This document shows positions 45,335 to 54,071 of a stretch of DNA of 64,000 nucleotides, one piece after another. The position numbers and the translations under genes are program-made. The notes under the pieces are model-generated. The model ran no database searches, was not told the origin of the DNA, and worked only from the letters and a program-made list of their open reading frames with translations. The DNA comes from an uncultured Bacteroidia bacterium (lineage in GTDB: Bacteria > Bacteroidota > Bacteroidia > Bacteroidales > Prolixibacteraceae). The DNA is taken from assembly GCA_903902325.1 (NCBI GenBank), contig CAIUUO010000154.1, positions 1-64,000 of the forward strand, read 5' to 3'. The first letter of the stretch is position 1; each line of letters starts with the position of its first letter.

Positions 45335-47068
45335 TTATTCAATGGTGAATTCAAATTCGCAGGGAGCATAATTGGTGAAATAGAGGCAATCTGCCTGCAA
45401 TTTCGGGAGTGCGCCCCTCAGTTGTACCCATTTGTGCCTGCAAATTCCGGGACCAATTTTGATCGAATCATTCCCGTTTCGGTAGGTCGCAAATTCTCCG
45501 TTTCTTACCAGGAAGGCGTTGCTGATACCCTGTTTGGCATCCACATTTGTCAATTTACCTCCGGAGCGAAATCCCAGTTCCAGGGTCACGGGTAAATTTG
45601 CCGGACCATCCATGGATATTTTAATTGTGGCTTTTCCGTTGTGCTCTGTGATGTAAATTTTTGTTTTAAGGGTTTGAACATTTGACTGTGTCCTTTCCGT
45701 TCTGGAAACTTTTCCCCAGGCTTCTCCCTCTGCGGGTATTTTCTCCTTTGGAAGCGGCTGGTAGTAAGGTCCTTCGATGGTTGAGGAAAGAATATAGGTA
45801 TCGCCATCCTGCTCTAATTTCTGGCTCTGAAATTGTCCCTTGCCAAAAAAGGAGGAGGATAGCCGCACGGCTTCGAGGGCTGCCTTATCCTTGAAAAAGG
45901 TGAAGAAGGTTGTATTGTTGGTGATGATCGACATGTCCGTTTTGTCTTGTCTGATCCTCGTCATGTCGGAGTATTTGAAATCCTTGTGATATTTGGTTGG
46001 TGGAGGAGCCGGATCGGGCAGGACCTGCATGATCGATGCATCTTCCAGGAAATAGGGGAGCATATACAGCAGATCGGTTACCGGAACCGTTTCTTCAATG
46101 TACCGGACCATACCTGCGAACCTGCTATCCTTGTCATGCAAGGCCATGTAGTTGTATGCCAGATAGTAATTGGCCATGTTGCTGACGTGGTATTTATCCT
46201 GCCTGTTGGAGGATTCCGTGGCAATTTCCCCGTTGGAATGGACAAAATAGAACGACATGTCCAGATTCTTTCGGACATCATCGTACAGATATCCGATGTT
46301 CATTCTTTTTGCCATCTCCAGGAGACTTCTGTTGGTGATGGGAGTATAACCCGCAGTGCTCCTTTCGTTGTACTGGCCATCGGGATCGATGTCCACCTTT
46401 TCGGCCAGCCATTGGTTTACCCTTGCCCGATAAACCGTATCCGGGAAAAAGGTATTGATCCAGGCAAGCGCACCCGAAACCACCCACCTGTGGTTGGGTG
46501 TGTGGATACCCCCCACACATAGCGCTCTTCCCGCGCTGAGCAGGTATTTCTTCATGTTGGATGGCAGCTCACCGTACTCCAATTTGTTGTTTTTCAGCAT
46601 AATTGAATAGGCCAGCGCCAGTGGATAAATAGTGAAACCAAGGTCTGGCGTGGAATGGAAGTTGGTGGCTATCAGGTCGATGGTTCCGTCTTCATGTTGC
46701 AGGTTCAGCAATCCCCTGGAGGCAAGGCTCATCCGCTGGAGGATCTCCTTCGATTTGTAGAATTTTGAGTCGGGCGAAACATAGGCACACATCAGGTTCT
46801 GAATGAACTGCGCCGTACCCATTGGGGTGACCACACTGTCGCCGTCAAAAACGGCTCCGTAATATTGGCTCTCTTTGGCAATCCACTGGTTGTTCAGTGA
46901 ACCGGGAATTCCGTTGTCGTTCAGTTTGACCAGCTCGGAAAGCAGTTCCTTCTTGTTGTAGGGAGTTCCAATTCCGAATACATTGGTCAGGCAGAAAACC
47001 AATACAAGACAAAAACCAAAATTGAAAATTGATGGTCTGCTCTTGTTTATATGTTTTATAATTTTCAT
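45335..47068 (-). CDS. Secreted protein of unknown family, predicted helical toroid (lyase-like)
   Basis: Signal anchor; VGGIHTPNHRWVVSGALAWINTFFPD, VDIDPDGQYNERSTAGYTPITNRSLLEMA; beta-rich C-terminal half. Confidence 0.5.
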   Translation of the reverse strand: MKIIKHINKSRPSIFNFGFCLVLVFCLTNVFGIGTPYNKKELLSELVKLNDNGIPGSLNNQWIAKESQYYGAVFDGDSVVTPMGTAQFIQNLMCAYVSPDSKFYKSKEILQRMSLASRGLLNLQHEDGTIDLIATNFHSTPDLGFTIYPLALAYSIMLKNNKLEYGELPSNMKKYLLSAGRALCVGGIHTPNHRWVVSGALAWINTFFPDTVYRARVNQWLAEKVDIDPDGQYNERSTAGYTPITNRSLLEMAKRMNIGYLYDDVRKNLDMSFYFVHSNGEIATESSNRQDKYHVSNMANYYLAYNYMALHDKDSRFAGMVRYIEETVPVTDLLYMLPYFLEDASIMQVLPDPAPPPTKYHKDFKYSDMTRIRQDKTDMSIITNNTTFFTFFKDKAALEAVRLSSSFFGKGQFQSQKLEQDGDTYILSSTIEGPYYQPLPKEKIPAEGEAWGKVSRTERTQSNVQTLKTKIYITEHNGKATIKISMDGPANLPVTLELGFRSGGKLTNVDAKQGISNAFLVRNGEFATYRNGNDSIKIGPGICRHKWVQLRGALPKLQADCLYFTNYAPCEFEFTIE

Positions 47069-47102
47069 TGCAGGATGATTAAGTAAAGAAATTTGGCAAA
47101 AA

Positions 47103-47201
47103 CTCCTTTGAGTCCTTCGTGCATTCCTTTGTGTCCATTGTGGTTAAATCCATTAATCTTACCACAAAGGTCACGAAGGGTCACTCAAAGGACACAAAGG
47201 G
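47103..47201. repeat. CACAAAGG/CCTTTGTG repeat, copy R5, inverted arm order
   Basis: ctcctttgagtccttcgtg...tgtggttaaatccattaatcttaccacaaaggtcacgaagg...ggacacaaagg. Confidence 0.85.
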
Positions 47202-47206
47202 TGCTG

Positions 47207-48355
47207 CTATTTAATTTTTAGTTTTTCATATTCAAGATAAAACATGATGTAGGAACCGATGGCATAATTCACCCCTTCCCTGGTTTTTCTTCCGAAATAG
47301 TAGGCTTTGTCGCCGATGCAGGTTCCTTCGCAAACCTGCGTCGGAATCAGGTATTTCCTGTCGGTCTTCGTGGCATGTTTCTGAAGTCCTGCGTATGCTT
47401 TTTCGACGACAGGCAGAAATGTCTTTTGCTTCAGGACCTTTTTTTCCAGACCGATTGTGATTCCGTAAGCAAACATGGCGCTGCAGGAACTTTCGATGAA
47501 ATTGGCCGGATCGTTGGGATAGATAGGTAACTGGAACCAGAGACCTGTTTTCTTATCCTGCAATTTCGGCAGGTTTTTGGTGATTTCCTTCAGTTCGGTG
47601 GCAAATACCCTGAAATACAACGACTTTTCAGGAACAGTATTCAGTGCGTCGGCCAAGGCCATCACCACCCATCCGTTTCCACGTCCCCAGAATTCGATGC
47701 TGGTGCGCTGAGGAGTCATTTGAGCCCAGCCGAACTGGCAGCACCGATCCTTGTAATCGTCGTTGTCATCATCGTATCCATGTACCCAGAGTCCCCATTT
47801 TTTATCCTCCAGTTTTTCCTTGTGAAGGAAATATTGCTTCTGAAACTCCTTGAGGTATTTCTCATCGCCCGTGTACCTGTACATTTCCAGGAAGAACATG
47901 CTGATCATGTAGATGGTATCGTCCCACATCTCGACGGTTTCGGTACGGTGGGAGACTCCGCCTGCCCTGGTACGGGGAGTTGTCAGGTAGTCGGCATATA
48001 TCTTGTTGGCCATTTCAACGTACCTGGGATCTCCTGTTATTTTTGCCAGGAAAGCCATGCCATGCCCGGAAGCCACCGCATTGGGATGCATGCCGTTTGC
48101 ATCCTTCAGCGTTAAGTCCATGGATGTCCGGATGTAATCCAGATAGACCTTCTTCTCAGCTTCAGGTTTTGAGTTGTACAGGTGAACCATCGAATTCAGC
48201 ATGGTAGCCTGTCCCCAGTCCCACTTGTACTGGGCAGAAGGCATGAACACTTCCCGTCCGTACACATCCAGCGAGTCGATGCGGGTTTGGGCGTATGTAT
48301 TCCCTATAAAAAGGAATAAGCATAAAATGGTAATTATTTTTCTCATATCACACAA
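47207..48355 (-). CDS. GH88/GH105-family unsaturated glycuronyl hydrolase
   Basis: YKWDWGQATMLNSMVHLY, VEMWDDTIYMISMFFLEMYRYTGDEKYL, GLWVHGYDDD, FWGRGNGWVVMALADAL, SSCSAMFAYGI motifs. Confidence 0.88.
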   Translation of the reverse strand: MCDMRKIITILCLFLFIGNTYAQTRIDSLDVYGREVFMPSAQYKWDWGQATMLNSMVHLYNSKPEAEKKVYLDYIRTSMDLTLKDANGMHPNAVASGHGMAFLAKITGDPRYVEMANKIYADYLTTPRTRAGGVSHRTETVEMWDDTIYMISMFFLEMYRYTGDEKYLKEFQKQYFLHKEKLEDKKWGLWVHGYDDDNDDYKDRCCQFGWAQMTPQRTSIEFWGRGNGWVVMALADALNTVPEKSLYFRVFATELKEITKNLPKLQDKKTGLWFQLPIYPNDPANFIESSCSAMFAYGITIGLEKKVLKQKTFLPVVEKAYAGLQKHATKTDRKYLIPTQVCEGTCIGDKAYYFGRKTREGVNYAIGSYIMFYLEYEKLKIK

Positions 48356-49724
48356 GATTTTCTCTGTATATAGTTGCCCATGGCTCTCGCATCTTTCTGG
48401 AAAGCATACTGTTGGCTAAGTCGTTGCCAATAAACTTCTCGGCTACCGGATCCCAGTCGAGATCTTGTTGCAGTTTCATGGCGATATTGCCCAGGTGTGA
48501 CATGGTAATGGAGCGATGGCCGATTTCAGCCGGCGCAATCGTCTCCTTCCTTGAAATCACGCAATCAATAAAATTCCGGAAATGGCTGTCGCTTTTGTAG
48601 AGATGAATCTCTGAATCTGCGATTACAGAATCTTTTAGGTTTTCGGGGAAAAACTGATAGCTTGTCTTGCCACGGTTGACCCATGCCCAGCCTTTGGTGC
48701 CGCGGAATGTTACACCTCCCCGGAGTTGGTTCGAGATGATCAGTTTCACACCGTTGGCATAAAGGCATTCAAAATAGTACTCAGTTGCTGTATTCCAGAC
48801 TGGATGAACCGCCCATTGGGCCTTGGAATTCTGAATTCTGACGGGTCCAGTGCGTTCGGTATCCATTCCCCATTGTGCGATGTCCGGATGATGTCCGCCC
48901 CAGTCGGTCACTTGCCCGCCGGAATAATCTAACACCCAGCGAAAGTTGACGTGGGTGCGTGCTGGGCAGTAAGGTGCGTCGGGTGCGGGCCCGAGCCATG
49001 TGTTGTAATCGAATCCGGCCGGAACAGGTATCGACTCTGTCTGATTTCCCGTTCTGCCGTAATCCGGGGTACCGGATGGAAGGCCGCATTCAACGGTTTG
49101 CAATTTCCCGAGGCGGCCGTTTCTGACAAGTTCGCATACCCGCCTGAAATTCTCATCAGAGCGTTGCTGGCTGCCTGTCTGGAAAATCACTCCATATTTC
49201 TTCACCGCATTGACCATTGCTCTTCCTTCCGGGATGGTCAGTGCAAGAGGTTTCTGGCAATAAATGTCTTTTTTGGCTCGTGCGGCCATCAGGACAGGAA
49301 TCGAGTGCCAATGGTCGGGCACTACCACTTCCACGGCATCAATTTCCTTGTTGGCAATCACCTCCCTGAAATCTTCGAATCCACGGCAGGAATTGTATTT
49401 TTTCCCGTAAAGCTGGGAGTAGGTATCATTGACCAGGTTAATGCCAACCTCCCGGCCACCAGGCTTCCCATCCCAGTAACCGGTACTTTGCTTGTTGACA
49501 TCGCAGACACCGACGATCTGAACCCTTTTGTCGGTGATGAAATCCCTGATATCATTCATGGCCTGGTTCCCGGAACCAATGAAGGCAAGGTTGATCCGGT
49601 CGGAAGGGGAGACATGACCGTTTTTTCCGCGGGCACAGGCCGAAATAATGGTCGGGACGGCAATCGCAGTGGCAACTGTGACAGAAGTTCGTTGAATAAA
49701 GTTTCGTCTGTTTATGTCCTTCAT
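48348..49724 (-). CDS. Gfo/Idh/MocA family oxidoreductase with Tat signal
   Basis: NRRNFIQRTSVTVATAIAVPTIISACARG; LAFIGSGNQAMNDI; EIDAVEVVVPDHWHSIPVLMAARAKKDIYCQKPLALTIPEGRAM; overlaps downstream GH105 by 8 bp. Confidence 0.9.
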   Translation of the reverse strand: MKDINRRNFIQRTSVTVATAIAVPTIISACARGKNGHVSPSDRINLAFIGSGNQAMNDIRDFITDKRVQIVGVCDVNKQSTGYWDGKPGGREVGINLVNDTYSQLYGKKYNSCRGFEDFREVIANKEIDAVEVVVPDHWHSIPVLMAARAKKDIYCQKPLALTIPEGRAMVNAVKKYGVIFQTGSQQRSDENFRRVCELVRNGRLGKLQTVECGLPSGTPDYGRTGNQTESIPVPAGFDYNTWLGPAPDAPYCPARTHVNFRWVLDYSGGQVTDWGGHHPDIAQWGMDTERTGPVRIQNSKAQWAVHPVWNTATEYYFECLYANGVKLIISNQLRGGVTFRGTKGWAWVNRGKTSYQFFPENLKDSVIADSEIHLYKSDSHFRNFIDCVISRKETIAPAEIGHRSITMSHLGNIAMKLQQDLDWDPVAEKFIGNDLANSMLSRKMREPWATIYRENLV

Positions 49725-49769
49725 TTGTAATAGATATGTTATTGATTCTACTCCGAAATTTCTTTTTCT

Positions 49770-49865
49770 GCCACCAAGTCACGAAGGCACTAAGGCTTCA
49801 CAAAGAACCAGTAATCAAATACTTAAATCTTTGTGATACCTTAGTGACTTTGTGTCTTGGTGGCA
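49770..49865. repeat. Palindromic intergenic repeat, copy R6 (contains the stop codon of the GH27 CDS)
   Basis: gccaccaagtcacgaaggcactaagg...ccttagtgactttgtgtcttggtggc. Confidence 0.85.
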
Positions 49866-52006
49866 TTCTTTATTTCTTTGTTTGAGGACTGATCCATCCT
49901 GATCATCACCACCCCGTGATGCCTTATTTCTGTTTTGAATGAGCCTTCAAATTCACCCAGATCCTTTTGCCTCCAGAGATCCCGGATCTTGCATTTGCCA
50001 CTCAACCCGACTTGGGCAAAATCAAGTTGAAAAGTTTTCGGCGTCTCATCTCCCCAATGGAAATAGGACTGTGGTGTTTTGCCAAAATCATCCGTATAGA
50101 AAAGTCCGACTGCCAGGGAACCGTCTTCCATCGGTTTGGCCCAAACCTGAACTCCGTCCCGGTCTTCCAAAAGTCTGGCTGGTTTTCCAAGGGGATCCTG
50201 ATTTACTTCGATGACCTCATCGTTGGTGAGCAAATTCAGGGTAAAATCATCAATTTGTTCGATCGGGCAACCAATCAGCAAAGGGGCTGCCAAAAGGCTG
50301 AAGATGCTTACGTGGCTGTATTGCTCGTCAGGGGTCAGTTTGGTTGGATGCAAGGCCGAAGGACCCATGCTTACATTGCCCAGGATCATCATATCCGGAT
50401 CATTCCAATGTCCCGGTCCGGCGAACGGCGCCCATTTATCGATCGTAAAAGCCAGGGAATAGAGGCTGGGCCAACTGTCCCTGATGTCTGGTCCTGTTCG
50501 CCATGCGTTGGTTAACCGGGCCCACTCCGCAGCCTTCTCAAAAGGAGCATTGTTGGAGATGCTGAAAACTACATCCCTGCCAGATTTTTTCAAGGCATCC
50601 GACATGCGTTCGGTTGAGTTGACATCGATTCTCCAGTCGTATTTCAGGAAGTCAAAACCCCATTCGGCCATTTGACGGGCATCATTTGTTTCAAAACGGT
50701 ATTTCCCTGTCGGACCGGAGGAAATCCTGTTTTTCTTGATCGGTTCATGTTTTTCCCCTCCCTTTTCAAAATCAGAGGAACCTCCGACATAACCGGCATA
50801 GCTGTAAACAGCGGGTGTTGAATAAATTCCTGCTTTCAATCCGAGTGAATGAATGTAATCTACCATCTCCTTGATTTTCGGAAACTTTTCGTTGGGTTGC
50901 AAGGCAATCGGTTTACCACCCCTAATTCCTTGCCAGGAATCATCGATGTTGATGTAGCTCCACCCGTGATTAATCAGACCCTTGTTCACCATTGCCTCCG
51001 CCGATGCAATTACATTCTCCCTGTTAAGCTTTTCCCCCCATGAATTCCATCCGTTCCATCCGATTGGAGGGGTGAGGGATATGGTATCCCCGATGCTTAT
51101 TTTTAGCGTTCGGACTGCTTCTCCCAACTCATTCTTTGCCCTGAGTGTGGCGTGATAGATTCCCCGTTTGCTTACCTTGCCTGTTATAATTCCCGTTTTG
51201 GAATCCAGAATGAGCCCTTTTGGAAGATTTTCAGCAGAAAACTGCATCGGGCGTATCCCGGTAGTGGAAATGGTATATAAAAATGGATTTCCCGGCGTTG
51301 CACCAAAGATTTTCGGTGAATTTATCCGGGGAGTTTGCGGCGCTTCGGGAGTCAGTATCGGTTTCTCGTTTGAATTTGGAATGAGCTTCGGAACACTGTC
51401 GGGAACCATCTCAAATTTCGCGTTGGCCCAGTCGCAATAGGTCATTTTGTTTTTCAATCCGCCGATATCATCCGTAACCAGAAGACCCAGTCGCTTGATA
51501 CCTTCCAGATTCAAGTCAATTTTTTTTGCAGAATCACCGACCTTCATAGCACCGCTTTCGAACAACACTTTCCTGTCGCCAACCACGTAGAATTTGATCG
51601 GAATATCCTTGTTAGCCTTGTCATCCGCCCCGACTTCGGCCGTGAAGCGCCGGGCATTTCCTTCCAGGTTAAACGCGAACACTGCGGTGGTAATCGATCC
51701 AAATCCCCTGTTGAAACGTACACCACCGATCCGGATGGTATCAGAGGCATAGGTTCCCTTCACCTTGACCGGGCGAATTCCTTCCGAAAACGAGACCATG
51801 CTGAGATCATCCACCCAGACAGTAGAGACTTTTTCTGCACATGATCCGAGGACAAACCAGCAAGTCAAAAATGTCAACAACTTAGATATTCCAATAAAGG
51901 TTTCACGCAGAGGGCGCAAAGAAGAATCGCAAAGGAGCGCAAAGTTAAGTTTGCTAATCTTTGCGTCTTTCTTTGCGGGCTTTGCGTGAACTTTTTTTGT
52001 TTTCAT
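49841..52006 (-). CDS. GH27 alpha-galactosidase-like protein with NPCBM domain, copy 1
   Basis: NPCBM-like N-terminus; TPPIGWNGWNSWGEKLN, WSYINIDDSWQG, FLKYDWRIDVNS, WRTGPDIRDSW, WNDPDMMILGN, SHVSIFSLLAAPLLIGC. Confidence 0.93.
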   Translation of the reverse strand: MKTKKVHAKPAKKDAKISKLNFALLCDSSLRPLRETFIGISKLLTFLTCWFVLGSCAEKVSTVWVDDLSMVSFSEGIRPVKVKGTYASDTIRIGGVRFNRGFGSITTAVFAFNLEGNARRFTAEVGADDKANKDIPIKFYVVGDRKVLFESGAMKVGDSAKKIDLNLEGIKRLGLLVTDDIGGLKNKMTYCDWANAKFEMVPDSVPKLIPNSNEKPILTPEAPQTPRINSPKIFGATPGNPFLYTISTTGIRPMQFSAENLPKGLILDSKTGIITGKVSKRGIYHATLRAKNELGEAVRTLKISIGDTISLTPPIGWNGWNSWGEKLNRENVIASAEAMVNKGLINHGWSYINIDDSWQGIRGGKPIALQPNEKFPKIKEMVDYIHSLGLKAGIYSTPAVYSYAGYVGGSSDFEKGGEKHEPIKKNRISSGPTGKYRFETNDARQMAEWGFDFLKYDWRIDVNSTERMSDALKKSGRDVVFSISNNAPFEKAAEWARLTNAWRTGPDIRDSWPSLYSLAFTIDKWAPFAGPGHWNDPDMMILGNVSMGPSALHPTKLTPDEQYSHVSIFSLLAAPLLIGCPIEQIDDFTLNLLTNDEVIEVNQDPLGKPARLLEDRDGVQVWAKPMEDGSLAVGLFYTDDFGKTPQSYFHWGDETPKTFQLDFAQVGLSGKCKIRDLWRQKDLGEFEGSFKTEIRHHGVVMIRMDQSSNKEIKNATKTQSH
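51897..51992. repeat. Palindromic repeat, copy R7 (CGCAAAG subtype), inside the 5' end of the GH27 copy 1 ORF
   Basis: ttcacgcagagggcgcaaagaag...ctttgcgtctttctttgcgggctttgcgtgaa. Confidence 0.85.
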
Positions 52007-52067
52007 TTAGGTGCTTTATTTATTTAATCTGATATTTTATTGTGTTTACGTACTAATATACAGAACA

Positions 52068-54071
52068 TTATATTTTATTCATCCTGATCATTACCACCCC
52101 ATGATGCCTGATTTCTGTTTTAAAGGAACCTTCAAACTCTCCCAAATCCTTTTGCCTCCAGAGATCACGGATTTTGTATTTCCCTTTCAACCCGACTTTG
52201 GCAAAATCAAGCTGGAAAGCTTTCGGAGCCTCGTCTCCCCAATGGAAATAGGACTGCGGTGTATTGCCAAAATTGGCCGTGTTGAAGAGTCCGACTGCCA
52301 GTGAGCCGTCTTCCAGTGGCTTTGCCCATATCTGGATGCCATCCTGATTGGCAACCAATCTGGCAGGTTTTCCCAGCGGATCCTGGTCCACGCCGATCAC
52401 CTCGTCATTGGTAAGCAGATTCAGGGTAAACGAGTCGAGTTGTTCGATGGGACAGCCGATGATCAAAGGCGCTGCCAGCAGACTGAAAAGGCTGACATGG
52501 CTGTATTGCTCGTCGGGCGTCAGTCGGGTAGGATGGAGGTTGGTACCTGTGGTTACGTTGCCCAGGATAAGCATATCCGGATCGTTCCAGTGTCCGGGAC
52601 CGGCGAAGGGTGCCCATTTGTCGATGGTAAATGCCGATATGTAAAGGCTTAACCAACTGTCGCGGATATCCGGACCAGTGCGCCAGGCATTGGAAACCCG
52701 GACCCAATCTTTTGCATTCTCAAACGGAGCTGAATTGGAGAGACTGTACAGAATATCCCTTCCGGATTTTTTTAAAGCATCAGACATCCGCTCTGCCGAA
52801 TTCAGATCAATGCGCCAGTCGTATTTCAGGTAATCGACGCCCCATTCAGCCATTTGCAAGGCATCCTCCCTTTCAAACCTGTATTTGCCGATATGCCTGT
52901 AAGCCCGTTTGTTGTTTTTGATGGAATCGGGATATTCCCCCTTTTCGAAATCGGAAGAGGCACCTGTAAACCCGGCATAGGTAGATATCCAGGGAGTGGA
53001 GTAAACCCCTAGTTTTAATCCCATGGAATGAATGTTATCAATCATTTCCTTAAACCCTGGGAATTTTTCGTTGGGCTGGATGCCGTTGAACTTCCCTCCG
53101 CGCTGACCCTCCCAGGCATCGTCGATGTTGATGTAGGTCCAGCCGTGATTGTTGAGTCCCATTTTCACCATGGCATTGGCAGAGGCCAGGACTTTTTCTC
53201 CATCAATATTTTTTGCCCATGAATTCCATCCATTCCAGCCAATCGGAGGCGTGAGGGCAATGGTATCGCCAATTTTGATCCTCAGTGTTTTCACCGCTTC
53301 TCCGGATTCGTTTTTAACTTTCAGGATTACGGCATAGTCGCCTCTCTGAGCCACTATACCAGAAATAATGCCGGTTCTGGGATTCAGTGAAAGTCCTTTC
53401 GGCAGGTTTTCGGCAGAAAAAGCCAATGGCCGCTGACCTGTTGCTGCGATGGTATAGAGGAATGGATTTCCGGGTGTGGCCCCGAATACCCCGGCGGAAT
53501 TGATGCGTGGCTTCTTGCCGGGCTCCGGGGTAAGAATGTACTTCCCGTCAGTATTGGGTATCTGTCTTGGCCACTGATCCCCTTGCATGGCTAGTTGGGC
53601 ATTGGCCCAGTACCCTGAAGTCCTGAAATGATCCTCTTCATCACCAGTCACCAGGAGCCCAAGCCGTTTGATTCCTTTCAAGCCTACGCTGACTTTTACC
53701 GGCATATCTCCCGGCTTCATTGGATTGCTTTCGAAGAGAACCTTCCTGTCACCCAATACATAGAATTTCACGGGAGCAGATTTGTTCCCCTTGTCGTCAA
53801 CTCCGACTGCAGCCGAGAATTGTTCCCCTTTTCCATCCAGGAAGAATGACATCACACTGGTGGTTTGTACCCGGATGCCTCTTTCCAGTCGTGTTTTGCC
53901 GATCAGGATTGAATCCCCCGGAACTTGTTTGATGGCCGTAACCGAAGCGATTCCTTCGGAGAAGGTCTGGATCTTCAGATCATCCAGCCAGACTGGTTTG
54001 TTCTGTCCAAGGCAAAGGCCGAAGGGAAAAAAGAAGAGCAGCAGGGCACCTATTTTTTTGGAATTAATCAT
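52068..54071 (-). CDS. GH27 alpha-galactosidase-like protein with NPCBM domain, copy 2
   Basis: Collinear with copy 1: TPPIGWNGWNSWAKN, WTYINIDDAWEG, YLKYDWRIDLNS, WRTGPDIRDSW, WNDPDMLILGN. Confidence 0.93.
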   Translation of the reverse strand: MINSKKIGALLLFFFPFGLCLGQNKPVWLDDLKIQTFSEGIASVTAIKQVPGDSILIGKTRLERGIRVQTTSVMSFFLDGKGEQFSAAVGVDDKGNKSAPVKFYVLGDRKVLFESNPMKPGDMPVKVSVGLKGIKRLGLLVTGDEEDHFRTSGYWANAQLAMQGDQWPRQIPNTDGKYILTPEPGKKPRINSAGVFGATPGNPFLYTIAATGQRPLAFSAENLPKGLSLNPRTGIISGIVAQRGDYAVILKVKNESGEAVKTLRIKIGDTIALTPPIGWNGWNSWAKNIDGEKVLASANAMVKMGLNNHGWTYINIDDAWEGQRGGKFNGIQPNEKFPGFKEMIDNIHSMGLKLGVYSTPWISTYAGFTGASSDFEKGEYPDSIKNNKRAYRHIGKYRFEREDALQMAEWGVDYLKYDWRIDLNSAERMSDALKKSGRDILYSLSNSAPFENAKDWVRVSNAWRTGPDIRDSWLSLYISAFTIDKWAPFAGPGHWNDPDMLILGNVTTGTNLHPTRLTPDEQYSHVSLFSLLAAPLIIGCPIEQLDSFTLNLLTNDEVIGVDQDPLGKPARLVANQDGIQIWAKPLEDGSLAVGLFNTANFGNTPQSYFHWGDEAPKAFQLDFAKVGLKGKYKIRDLWRQKDLGEFEGSFKTEIRHHGVVMIRMNKI

